From the NCBI RefSeq assembly GCF_031877795.1, contig NC_133931.1, forward strand, positions 26,534,264 to 26,598,263: a stretch of DNA of 64,000 nt, in the 5' to 3' direction. The DNA comes from Strix aluco. Taxonomy: Eukaryota; Chordata; Aves; Strigiformes; Strigidae. The notes beneath the pieces were generated by a model. It saw nothing but the letters and a program-made list of their open reading frames with translations, did no database searches and was not told the origin of the DNA. Position numbers and translations under genes: made by a program. This document shows positions 1 to 10,900 of the stretch, in pieces. Every line of letters begins with the position of its first letter. Position 1 is the stretch's first letter.

Positions 1-2460
1 CTTATTGGTAATTTAGTCCATATATGCTGAAAATATAGTGGGATGGAGGTTTTAAAAATATTGCAAAACCCAGAGTCAATTAAATTAACCAGTAAATCAT
101 TTGTATTTTGAGGAACTCAAGCTGATTTCTAGTGGAATTCCTTTTTCTTCATTGGTAATGTATGGGGATAAATGAAACACGGAGAGTCTAACAACTGAGT
201 ACTAAATACATCAAACACTGCATCTTGGAGATCTATAGCTTTCTATCTAAAGTTAAAGATCAGTGTATTTGCTCTATGCTTGTTGACAGATTATGGACTA
301 AGCCCTCTTTGCTGTCAAACATACTGTATGAAATGCAACATTTCTGTTCTTAAAAATAATGGAAACTGTATTGTAAGTACTGAAAATATTAAAAATCCCA
401 ACAACAGGTTGTTTAAAATGCAAGAATGCTCTCACAGATGAGTGCATCTGAATTTTTGTTTCAGTTCATATAGTTAGAAAAACAGCTACATATGGTCAGA
501 CAGGCAATAGGTTAAGACCTGCCTGCTTGTCAGAATTGACAATACTGCACAAGTGGCCCCAGCATAAACTGTTCAATGACTTCGGACCAGTAAGTTGTCT
601 GGCCCATTGCTGTTACATCCAAATTAGGATAAGGTGCATACCTCTATTAGGAAGGGACAGATATCACATTCACCTCTAAACTGGCAGTCACCATCAGTCA
701 AAATCTATGCCAACTGAGCAAACACTCTACCAGTGCACTGTCAAACAATTTCACTTAAACTACCAATAGAATAGAATGAAATAGGGGCTCTAAATGAAGC
801 ACATGATATACCAAATAACCTGCCTGTCTTGCTTGCTCACCCTTCCACATGTTGTGGAAGTACCTCACACCTCAGCATTTATATATCTAGCAGTGCAGCT
901 GAAGACCAGAAATTGATAACCCTTATAAGCTAATTTTGTCTTGCCCACATTGTCAATATACATGAAAACTGTTAAGTAACCTGATGCCCACAAGAAATAA
1001 ATCTGACATTATATATTTGGTTTTCATGAGCAAAAGAGAACTTGATTTAAAGGCTAAAAGCTTCTCTTTCCCTTTGCTGCTTCTGCTGTTTCTCCTTCAA
1101 AGGGCTGTGGTGGTTTGGATCTAGTCATGGTAGGAGGATGTAGGCCAAGTGTCAATTTTTAAAAACATATTTAAAAATTGAAAGAAACAAAACTCAAGTT
1201 GTTACATAGGTACCTCAAAATTACAGATTCACAGTTTAAAGGTGAAAATGGACAGAGATATCATGCAGTCTGACTTCACGTACACCTTTGGCCATAATAT
1301 AAATTTAACATATAAACACAGGAATAAATTACTATTACATCAATTGAAGCATATGGACCTATGTGTGGCTCAGCTGGAATCAGATACATAAGAGCTTGTG
1401 GAAAAAAAAAAAATTAAAAAAAAAAAAAATCGCACTATCCACACCCTTGGATTTCTTATTACTTCTTAAAAATCTGGCCCTAAATACATTGTTAAAGATC
1501 CATGCATATTTCTTGTTTTTCAAACTCTCTACTTAGTAGACTAGATACCTCATAGATTAATTTATTTTAAAACGTTTTCTTTTTCTACTTTGTTAATACA
1601 GAAAGATGACTTGCAATGCTTTTTCTAAAAACAAAACCAACAGCCCTGTCTGAAAACATCAAGAATGTCAACTACTTTAGTCTCTTTTTTCAATTATAAT
1701 GGTTCTTTTCAAATCTATAAATGGGAATTTTCTATGCCCCACTGAAAGAATAGATATGTACTTCAAAAACTAGTTTGAGTACATGTGAATTAATTTATCT
1801 TTTCTTAAATCTCAGCATATGGAATTCTGGATCATGTTTCAGTTTGACTGGCCCCACACATAGATGTGTGACATAAACACCTTTCTTTACACTCTCATTC
1901 ATCTAGCAGAAATGTGATTATATTGTCACACATGGTCCAAATCAGGTTTGTACTTTTACTGTTGAGCTACAGACTTACAAAATCTGGAGTAGTCCCCAAC
2001 AGCACTTCAGAGGGGCTGTCAGCACCCACTGAAGGACTCCAGTTGTATGCTCTTCCATACTGCTAACAGACTCGGCAAAAGGAAAATGACTGATTTTACC
2101 TCAGCTGCTGCTAGACAACTCAAGTCACTAAACTAAAGAACACTTTATTAACCATAAATCATAATCCAAAGCCTAAGACCAATAAAAAGACTTGCTGCGT
2201 CTCAAATTCTGTGAGTGCTCATATGGATAGTTTCACTGACTTCAACAGGACTAATCACAGGCAGTTTCCACTAAAGTTATCAGCAGAGTAAATGATGAGT
2301 GCTTTGGCAGCCTACCCTGCTCTGCCACTAATATATTTAAAAGTGTTTTCTCCTATGTTTCTCTCGTGATTGCACAGTACATCTTTTCCCTTTTAAATCA
2401 TAGATAAGTAACTGAAAAGTTCAGATGGCAAACACAACATGTACAGCTTTAATTTTGTAC
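1..2460 (-). other. CIBAR1: CIBAR1 intron 2, partial
   Basis: This is intronic by position: the donor after exon 2 is at 2460, and I found no sequence encoding the next expected residues (Val-Glu-Arg-Leu-Glu and onwards) on the minus strand. The stretch is AT-rich. The only notable element is an A-rich tract at 1402-1429 interrupted by TT. A short minus-strand frame around 1075-1135 is too small to call. Confidence 0.75.
1402..1429. repeat. A-rich tract in CIBAR1 intron 2
   Basis: A12-TT-A13 arrangement. No polyadenylation signal lies close enough to suggest a retrocopy. Confidence 0.85.
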
Positions 2461-2695
2461 CTCTGCCTGGCGATAATCCTGAAGTCTGGAAAATTCATCT
2501 GCAAAGTTTTTCAGTCCAACTTTTAAGTTTGGTGTCTCTGTGGCTGCATATGCATATATTTCATTTACTAGAAGATCTGCTTTGTCTCGTAGTCTGGCAG
2601 TTTTACGTACATATCCAGCAAATATTTGGCACAATTCACCAAAATGTTTTTCCACATTTGAAACAGCATCTTGTATTTGTCTAGTCTGATTGTCC
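2461..2695 (-). CDS. CIBAR1: CIBAR1 (FAM92A) coding exon 2, N-terminal BAR domain
   Basis: This exon encodes 78 codons after completing the split Arg codon. It contains the hallmark stretches NVEKHFGELCQIF, YVRKTARLRDKADLLVNEI, LKNFADEF and LQDYRQAE, which I recognise as the start of the FAM92/CIBAR BAR domain. The acceptor is TATCCAG|GGAC at 2696/2695 and the donor is GCAGAG|GTAC at 2461/2460. The exon ends in phase 0, where the family continues with Val-Glu-Arg from the next exon. The full-length protein is about 290 residues, so only about 30 percent of it is present and the rest lies left of the window. Known family role: a membrane-curving BAR protein that binds Chibby (CBY1) at the base of cilia, supports ciliogenesis, and has also been linked to mitochondrial inner-membrane shape; human variants cause polydactyly. 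The frame is intact with no sign of decay. Confidence 0.96.
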
Positions 2696-4725
2696 CTGGA
2701 TACCAAAGAAAAATAAGTGAAAAATAAGAAGGGGACAAACATTTACAACACATATGGAAGAAAAACTATATAATTATGCTATTAATATTTTATACATGAT
2801 TTGGGCATCTCATTTCAGTGAAAATCTGAAATCTATTTCTAAAAAGATAATGTTGCAACAGTCTGATGTCATGTGCCCTTATTTACAAATGAGTAACAAA
2901 CAAACAAAAAAAGCAGGATTTATACTTAAAAATAAAGATCCAGTAGAGGAAAATGCAAATCACAAAAAAATCAGCTTAGAAGTTTTCCTCCTGTGGTTAA
3001 GCAAAAGATCACTATTACTGTTGGTATTCATTACTAACATAATGGTAACACCTGCAGGTCTCAAACAAGTCTGGGTCATACAGATACCTGCAGGAGTCTG
3101 CAATCTAAACAGACGAGTCAATGGTTGGAGAAATTAGGAAGTAGAGGGAAAATCTGTAAAGGTATTAAATGCTCTTTAAATTGTGAATAGATACCAAACT
3201 GCTCCTGGCCAGCACTACAGAGGATAAATACCCCTGCAAATTAGAGAAGAAAAGTGAATGGACACAAGCACAGAGGTGGAAACTCTAAAAAACACAGAAA
3301 GGGCATTCATCATACCAACAAATCTTTTAAATTATATTAGCTTTTTTATTTGAACCAAATGCCTGTATGTTTCAGTATTAATGATCTAGATAAGTAATTC
3401 TGAATTTTTATTTCATATATTTCACTTGATATTTTGCTTTCCTATTCCTACATCATTTGACAGCCTTGCTTTAGTTATGCTTCAGTAATACTATTAAACC
3501 AAATCAGTGTCGGTGAATTCATGACAGTTGTTGCTGACCTGAGTGAATCAACTACACAACAATTTAGCTAATAGTAAAGGCCAGATACTGGGTCCTAAGA
3601 AGTCTCTGTGGCCTACAGGAGGTGATTCATGTGAAGTGCTGGAATGCTCAGCAACAGAATTCACTCATACCTCTGTCTTGGTGAAGACAGAAACAAAAAC
3701 TTCCTTCATATCCTTAAACTTTTCCAACTCCAAATGCAGACCAATATTTAAATATTGACTTAATATCAGGACACGTAAAAATCAGAAAAATTGAAAGAAA
3801 TCCAATACTTAAAAACTAAACAACAATGCAATCAATTCAAATGAAGAACACCTTTCTTCAGGAACTCTTCAGGAAAAATATTTCAGGCCAAAATTCTGCT
3901 ACAAGCAAAAACCCAGTTGTGTTGCTTTACGGCAAGCAGACTAGAAGACTGTTCAAGAGATTTTGATCAAAGAAAAAAAAAATTCCAAGTAAGTTGTTCA
4001 GTCTTCCAGGACCTGCTTGAGCACAGAACCATTTGAATAGGCAAGATTTCACCCAGTGAGTGGGAAAGCAAGAATCTCATTAAGTATTACTAAAGTTGTT
4101 TTTCAAAACGAATGCTATAATCTGATAAAATCTTCAGTAAAAGGTACATATTTTCCATTTTATTGGAAGGTCTTCATGTCAGAAAGTGTTCCTCCCCCAG
4201 GAGGAAGCCTTAAGCAGGTTTCCTCACCCACTTTACAATTTTGATCTCACAGTACTCCCATGCAAATAGTATTTAATTTTGGAACATGAAACAGTACATT
4301 TCCTTAGATGGGGGTGTGAAAAGTTTATATTTTTCTCCTCTTAATTACTTGTGACCGCTTAGAGGCGCCCACAAAATTATCAGCGAGAGGCCCGATTAGA
4401 TCGGCAAGTCTTTACGTCACCTCTGCATAGCACACCAAGCCTAGAAAAGTTCTGCGGCCTCCACCTGAGGAAATCAGAGGCGGCTCCCCCACCCCTAGGG
4501 AGGCTAACTGCCGTAAGGGCGACCGGGCCCGCATCGCCCCCAGCCCCCGACGCCACTCCCTGGGCGGGTACCCTGGCTGGAGCAGGGCCTGCTCCCCTGC
4601 CCGGCAAGGCCAGGCGAGGCGGCCAGCCCTCGCCGCGCCGGCCCTCCGGGGCCAGACACTGACCCGCAACAGGCACCGAGGCGGCGGCACCCCAGGGCTT
4701 CCTCCGTCCTTCACCACCCCGTTAC
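2696..4725 (-). other. CIBAR1: CIBAR1 intron 1
   Basis: This 2,030 bp intron is bounded by GT at 4725/4724 and AG at 2697/2696. It is AT-rich over most of its length and enters the CpG island at its 5' end. Open frames of about 60-130 codons inside it (for example 2754-3137 and 3543-3758 on the plus strand) show no family signature and are taken as chance. No repeat was recognised. Confidence 0.85.
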
Positions 4726-4757
4726 CTGGCGTCCAGCCCGCGGCCCAGCAGCATCAT
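4726..4757 (-). CDS. CIBAR1: CIBAR1 (FAM92A) coding exon 1, partial gene
   Basis: First coding exon of CBY1-interacting BAR-domain protein 1. Reading leftwards from 4757 the exon gives two consecutive Met codons and then LLGRGLDA. It leaves two bases (AG) that complete an Arg codon with the first base of exon 2. The donor at 4725 reads GCCAG|GTAAC, a good consensus. The start was chosen because the frame is the only one that joins in phase to the strongly conserved exon 2. The resulting start, MMLLGRGLDA-RD, aligns loosely with the short variable start that I recall for the human protein. Either Met could initiate; the first gives one extra residue. The exon lies in a CpG island, with an RFX-type motif just upstream. 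Identification rests on exon 2, so this exon is very likely but is inferred from splicing and phase. Confidence 0.85.
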
Positions 4758-4808
4758 GGCGGCGGCGACGGCCCGGCAAGAAGGAGGGCGGCGCTCCGCG
4801 TGCGCTCG

Positions 4809-4822
4809 GTTTCCATGGACAC
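4809..4822 (-). promoter_or_regulatory. RFX X-box-like motif
   Basis: GTTTCC-AT-GGACAC is an imperfect inverted repeat that matches the RFX X-box pattern RYYNYY-N(1-3)-RRNRAC at 11 of 12 defined or open positions. The one mismatch is the C at 4820. It lies 52-65 bp upstream of the CIBAR1 ATG, the usual position of X-boxes in ciliary genes. RFX factors activate genes for cilium assembly, and CIBAR1 acts at the ciliary base, so location and function agree. A single short motif in GC-rich DNA can occur by chance; no occupancy data are available. Confidence 0.55.
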
Positions 4823-5115
4823 CGCCCGCCGCCCGCCCGCCCTGGGCCTCGCCCCGCCCCGCTGGTGCGGCGGGCTGCGGCCTCGCCTGCCTGGGGCGCC
4901 GGGGAGCGGGTGGCTCCGTGAGGGGAGTGGAGTCGTCCAAGTACGCTCCCGCCCGCGGGACACCCGTCCCTCTCGGCGGCCGGAGGGCGGTTAGGCCCCG
5001 AGCCCGGGGGAGCGCGGGGCTGAGGCCCCCTGTTTCCGAGCTGTCTGTCCCCAGGAGAAGTGCAGCCCCAAGGCCGGACCGGCGCAGGAGCAGAAAGCAG
5101 GAAGGCTCGAACCGG

Positions 5116-7882
5116 TCTCATTTAAAAAAAAAATAAAAAAAATCAGAAAACTCTTTGTTTGGTAAATACTCTTTTTCTTCATGTCCAGGCTTGGCAAGTG
5201 AGAAGCAGTACCAGGGGAAGCGGCCCACCGGTCTGCCACCTCTGAGGGAGAGCTGCTGAGGTTGGGCAGCCATGGGGAAAAATCCCATGGAGCACCAGGA
5301 AAGGTTTTGGAAAAAAGCGAAAAAAAAGCCCCTTTCTGTAAAGATAATGTATTGGAAATGTGACTTAGGGACTGTGTGAGCATCATCCTGCCGCTGTGCT
5401 GAAGAAGGAGGCTGCTGGCAAAGTCCCAGCAGATGTTGGGCAACAGAAATGCAGAAAAGGCTGTTAAAGGAGGGAACGTAGGAATTGTGCTGTGTCTAAT
5501 ACAAACCCACTTGAAAATACAGCAATGCATGAGAGCTGAGACTTACGCAAGTGTTAGCATGCATGAGAAAATTTTACATGCGTGCCTGAGCATGTGAATA
5601 GAAACTGATACAGTTAAGATCTGGCTTTTAACTTTTAATCATTTTTTTCTATTAAAAGTAGATTATTTAGATCACTTAAGCTGAAGCTTTAATTCACCTA
5701 AAACAAACTACTCTTCAAATAATAAGGATCTATTTAGTTCTATGTAGTGGTTTGCACCACCTAAGCTGAACCAAAATGGTGCCATTCTTCCTTAAGGAAA
5801 GTTTGTGAAATCAGTGGTAAAACACACCCCAAAGCTTTGCAGCCCTTAAGGACTTAGCAGAATAATACATCTAATCCTAAAATGTCCTTCAGAGGATGCA
5901 GGGGTGAGAGGTCAGCTGTTACCTGAAGGTCTTCTTTTGACTGCAGGCTTGAGATGAGTGGCTATAATGTTTATTGTTAAATCAGCCCATTATTAATAAT
6001 CTAATAAATCAGTTAAATGACCTAGCTTAGTAATGACATCACTATTATTAATGACATCGCTATTATTAATGTGCAATTCTGTAATTCCTCACACTGAAGC
6101 AAGATCTAAGTTTATCCCTTTTAAGTCTTACTCATTACACACAACTACCACTGAATTACAGCTCTATCACCCGTCTCTACCATGTCACACTGCTTGTTAC
6201 TGGAGTGCAATATGATCTGTCTCTGGACAGTTTTCCCCAAAAAAGTCCCCCAAATTCCCCTTCAATTATCTAGTTCATATTGTCTGCATATTGTTTACAT
6301 TGCACACTTTCTGAAACATACCATTCCGTTTTAGTCTTGATTCCTCTACCTAGCTCCAATTAAGTCTAAGCATTTTATCCTACATGAGAACAGTTGACAT
6401 ACCAGAGCAAGGCTTTTCCTGTTAAATGGGATTTTTTTTGACTGTTTTTATGCTCACATAGCATCCTGCTCTTAAGTGCTTAATTACATATCATTGCCCT
6501 TGACATGTTCTTTGAACAATCTCCTGGTTTCTTGTAGTGATCTTGTCTCTTCACGAGGCCCTCCAGCTGGACCTCTAGCTCACAAATTGTAACCCATTTC
6601 TGTGGCGTGAAGAGCTCTGAAAATTGAAAACACCTATTCTGCTACTTAGGGCATGTTTAGACTTGGTCAGGAAAGCTCAAGCAAAGCAAGTACCAGAATA
6701 CCCAGAAATTCTTAATAAACAGCAGAATGGTGTTATGAGGTGGTATATAAACATCGTAAGAAGAAATACAGAGTTATTTGCTTCAAATTGCAGGCCAATG
6801 AGAAACAGAGGCTGACACTTAATGAGAGGGTAAAAGACTTTGAAAATAAGGAAAAGTTACTTGTGATTATAATCAAAGAAGTAGTTGTCACTGGAACAAG
6901 ACACAAAAGAGGATTGACAGCTCATCTTCAGCTACTGCAAACTAAATCTACTTCAGTCCTGAAGTATAGGACTTGGCATAGACATTAAAAATCTTAATTT
7001 GTATATGCTGATTTCGCACGTGACTTGACTTAAAAGTTCTTACTATGATCATGCAGATACTCCTGGAATGTATGGCCCACCAGCTCCAGCTGCACATAGA
7101 AAGTTGAAAATAATGTCATGAGGGCCTGTTGAAATTTTGAGTCATCAGAGTGCACAAGAGCACAAGCTGCATAAATCATGGAGTGGAAAAATATTTTTGT
7201 ACTATGATTTAGAAATAATTATGGAGAATTTCCTGCTCATTACCTCTAAGTAAGTTTCCAGAATAACATACTAAAGATGATAACATCTTATAAATGACAT
7301 ATTCTGAAGATAAGAAAGCTCTGAAATATCCAATTGACAGTGTTTTCCAATATTCTTCCAGAGCATAAGCAACAGAGTCCTCCTGACTTAAATGAACTGC
7401 TTAACACCAGCAGTTTCAGCAGCAGTAAAGAATTGCCTGTCATTGCTGTGTGGAAATAAGAGCGTATGCATGAGTCTGTGGAAACTTCAAGAACACGAAT
7501 TGGGATAGAATCTCTTCTGTAATATTTGTGGAACATTTTAGCCATTGGTAAGGTAGAGCCATTTTTCTGGGTTGGAATTTCACATTTTGTCAATGAGTTT
7601 GTCCTAGATATATGTGTAAAATACCAACAGAATATTCAGTCACTTTCCTTTAAGTTAACTGATGTTAATTTATATGGTTTAGTAATTACAAACTGATCCA
7701 TACAGGTCCAGAGGTCCATCCATGCACCATGTGATTAAGACTCTGTATGTAATTGATGAGCTGCCTATATGTTCATCTGACTGCTTCTTTTCTGCTAGTG
7801 TGTTTTGTAACTTTAGAATATTTTTTATAATCTTTAAACTTTTAAAATAATTTTCAATTTTCATGTCCACCTATGCTATCAA
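5116..7882. other. Intergenic DNA, no gene seen
   Basis: AT-rich sequence downstream of the CpG island on the CIBAR1-upstream side. A 179-codon minus frame (4991-5530) has no recognisable domain and crosses into the island. A plus-strand patch near 6740-6985 encodes a charged, coiled-coil-like string but lacks a convincing exon context. A perfect short tandem duplication at 6033-6068 is listed separately. Confidence 0.6.
6033..6068. repeat. 18 bp tandem duplication
   Basis: Two adjacent 18 bp units (ATGACATCACTATTATTA, then the same with a single A-to-G change) lie head to tail. Confidence 0.9.
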
Positions 7883-7914
7883 ATCCTGTTATATCACTGA
7901 AGATATAACAGGAT
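7883..7914. repeat. Perfect hairpin, 13 bp stem and 6 nt loop
   Basis: ATCCTGTTATATC at 7883-7895 is the exact reverse complement of GATATAACAGGAT at 7902-7914, separated by ACTGAA. It is too short for a microRNA precursor and lacks a following T-tract suggesting a terminator. The origin is unknown; it could be a footprint of a DNA transposon or a chance palindrome. Confidence 0.85.
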
Positions 7915-10900
7915 GTCAAACTACATTAATTTTAGCATATGAGTTTATCTTATAGAGGATTAGGATTGTTCTTTGAGATTCAGTAATTTCAAGTATTTTC
8001 TTCTGCTGCAACAGTTCCCCTCCCCCTGCTATTCCACTTCTTTGGGTTTGCAGTTCCCTTAATGCAGAAACTAGACCACCTCTTATTCCTAGCTCTGTGT
8101 TTTCTCAAGAACGAGAGGCAGGTTGTAGGAACCATCCTTCCCTGATGCACAAGTCTCCAACACCAAGTTCCGGATATCTTAATTAAAAATCAGTTAGTAT
8201 GTTAGAGAAAAAATTGACAACATAATTAGAAAAACAGTGAAACATTGTTTCCTCAGGCTAATACCCACAGGCCAGTATAACCTTCTGTCATCCATTTTGT
8301 CAGTATTGGTTAGAGCGCAGTAGCCTCTTGATGATTTATGCATTTGCCTGTTGTGTTCTCAGTTCTTTAAAAGAGCTTTGGCCACTGTCAGAGGTAGGAT
8401 GCTGGGCTAGCGGGATCTTTAATCTTGTTCAGTACAGGAACTTATGCTTTTATAGTGTTATGTTTTTTATAAACTGAGAGGAGTTCTTTTGTTTGCTTCG
8501 TGCTTACCTTTGCTCCTATGCTTCTCTTTATGCAAACTGAGTTCAAAGGTGAAATGCAAAATATGTCTGGAACATGCTGCTATACAAGTTTTTTTGATGT
8601 CTCTTGTTTTCAGTGATCTGTCAGAAAGTAAGGTTTTGTCTTGGTCTTACTGTCACTTTTGAATACTATGTACATTTTCAGACTTGTTTCTCCCAGATTC
8701 TCATTTATGTAGTAGGACCTCATCTTCTTGAGTTGTTTCCCCAGTCTAGCTAATCCTCACTGTTTCTGGTTTTTCGTTAAGACCTACTGCTCAGATATTG
8801 ACAGATGAAGGTGTTCTGTGTTGACACTGTTTTATGCTGTTTGATACTCTATTTAAGGTAATACCATTTGTTGTGATGCAGACCATGATCTCAGTTACGT
8901 GTAGTGAGTACTAATTCATATGCCAAGGAAGGCATTGGAAAACATCTGTTTCCTGGATCCACGGTCTAGATGATTCTGAATGTTCTTACTCATTAGAGTC
9001 AACAAATGGTGCTCCAGTTATTGCTGGTAGCACTGTAGAAATCCTAGATTAGGCTGTCAGAGTGCTTTATTGAAGCCTGCTCAAGGCTCCTGAGCTGTGT
9101 TGGCACATTGTGAATGTTGTTGAAGATGAAGAACCTATGCCAGTCTACTTGTGTTGCTGGAAAGACAGGGCAGAGGGGGCCCTTGGAAGGAAACTATAAT
9201 TGCACCTCCTCGCAGGAATCTTTAGTAAGAAACAAAAGATTTATTTGAAATTAGTATGTAGATAGAGAGGAAAAGAAGCTTTGGAGAGTGGACTGGCTAC
9301 TCATTCTGCAGCACTGTCCCTCATTCCTTCAGTGGTAGTAGCACTGAAGCAGCCTGTTTGGCTTTCCCGGGCTCTGACTGATGAAGTTAGGCAGTGTAGC
9401 CAGTCTGTTTTGCCATTCCCTCAGGCTAGTGCCAGAAGCAATTTAATCTGCCTTTTGCTTTCAGATAACGGTGATAATACACACATTAATTAAATAGACA
9501 CTTGTATTATTAACATAGTACATAATTTTAATTAGTAAATAGTTAGTTTCCAGACATATTTTATTATTGAAATGAGTACAAGGCAACAAGAACGAGCGAG
9601 TCAGAATTATTCTTTTTCAATTTCATATTTATTAAAATACAAAACTGGTGTCAAATCACTTTGCTGCCTGAGAAGTAGATTGATGAGTAGAGAGTTGTTT
9701 GTTGCCCCATTCAGCAGGTACAGAATTTTTCCTAGATCCTTCCCAACTGACATGAGGTTGGAAGAGTGGTGAGATCGATGGAGCTCATGTGTTTGCACCA
9801 GGTGTCTGCAACACGTACCAGGTGCAATACCTTTGATGGAAGTTTCTTCATGTCTTCTATGCCAGACTCATACTGGTAGTCATGGCAGGATTCCTGAAGG
9901 ATGTCTATACTGCTCTTCAAGAATGAGATTGTAGGCTGGGCATGTGTCTAAATTGCTTCTCATATAAGCAACTGCTTCCTAGGGATCCCAACACCAATTG
10001 GCAGGGGTTGTCTTATGCCCTCACTGTAATTACTAGCTCAGTACTGGTAGTAGAGCAGGCTGACTGCATCTGTACTTTATGCCTGGATGTCTCCTCTGGG
10101 TCTCTTGTGGTGTCACTGTGGCTGAAATAATGCAAAGGCATGAAATAACCCTCCTGAGTGTTTTTACAGCATGGAACTCAGGCTGTATTAGTCCTGGGAT
10201 GTGGTTTATGAGATATTTGAGGGGTAAAATTTGCTGCAATAATGTTGAAAGATAGTAGAGAACAGAGGGAGTCAGTCTCAGAGTGGACGCAGCAAACTAG
10301 TATCAACCAACTGACTTTTGTGATCATTCCCTGGAGTAAATTGTTCCCAGCACTGTGCCTGTACTTTGTCTGAGAGAGAACAATTTGGAATTGCCAAGAT
10401 TTGGGGAGTGGTAAAACAATTAAACAATACTTGGGTTTGTCTGATGGCCCTATAACATTTAGCAGCGTAGATACACCCAAATAATAAGCTGTATTCAGAG
10501 GGTCTCTTCCAGGTGCACCTAGGGGCTCTCTTGCAGGTTTGCTGTCTATAGGATCTGCAGATCTGGTCTTTCAGGCAACCTTGGATTCGCTCTCAGAACA
10601 TTATAAGTATTTTATAAGGCTTCAAAAGGAGGTTGATATTGGTTTCATTTAAGACCATGACAGTTCTGTCATTAGCAGTAACAATCAAATTTTATCCTTA
10701 GCGAATTGTTTTCTTCTTTTTACAATAGTAATATTCTGTTCCCAACAAACTGCTGTACCAGGAATATTTTCTGCAGCTGAAGTGGCAGCCTAAAATGAGG
10801 TCATGCTGAAGATACTGGTATGTGATAACAGCTACCGCTTGGTGGCATCCACTCCATGCTTTATTTAGCTGAAAACTCCATAGCCAGAAAACTGAGAAAA

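Larger units (their letters stand above)
4460..5115. promoter_or_regulatory. CpG island promoter of CIBAR1, probably bidirectional
   Basis: There is a sharp rise in G+C and in undepleted CpG dinucleotides against an AT-rich background on both sides. The island covers CIBAR1 exon 1 and extends about 350 bp upstream of it. GC-box-like runs (CGCCCCGCCCCG near 4850) and an NRF1-like GCGTGCGC near 4798-4805 are visible. Overlapping open frames on both strands here (for example 4756-5136 plus, 4711-5121 minus) result from high GC removing stop codons and are not called as genes. CpG-island promoters of this kind often fire in both directions, so a divergent non-coding transcript running right is plausible but not shown. 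Confidence 0.85.

Noticed and set aside
4711..5121. Long overlapping frames on both strands in the CpG island
   Set aside because: High GC content depletes stop codons; peptides are dominated by Arg, Pro, Ala and Gly in all frames, as expected for non-coding island sequence.
4991..5530. Minus-strand open frame of 179 codons beside the CpG island
   Set aside because: No recognisable domain, mixed composition, overlaps the GC-rich island at one end, and has no splice or start context linking it to CIBAR1.
6740..6988. Charged coiled-coil-like peptide (Lys/Glu-rich, 82 codons)
   Set aside because: An acceptor-like TTGCAG precedes it, but no convincing donor or partner exon exists and no family was recognised.
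7883..7914. Hairpin as a microRNA precursor
   Set aside because: The stem is only 13 bp with a 6 nt loop, far shorter than a pre-miRNA.
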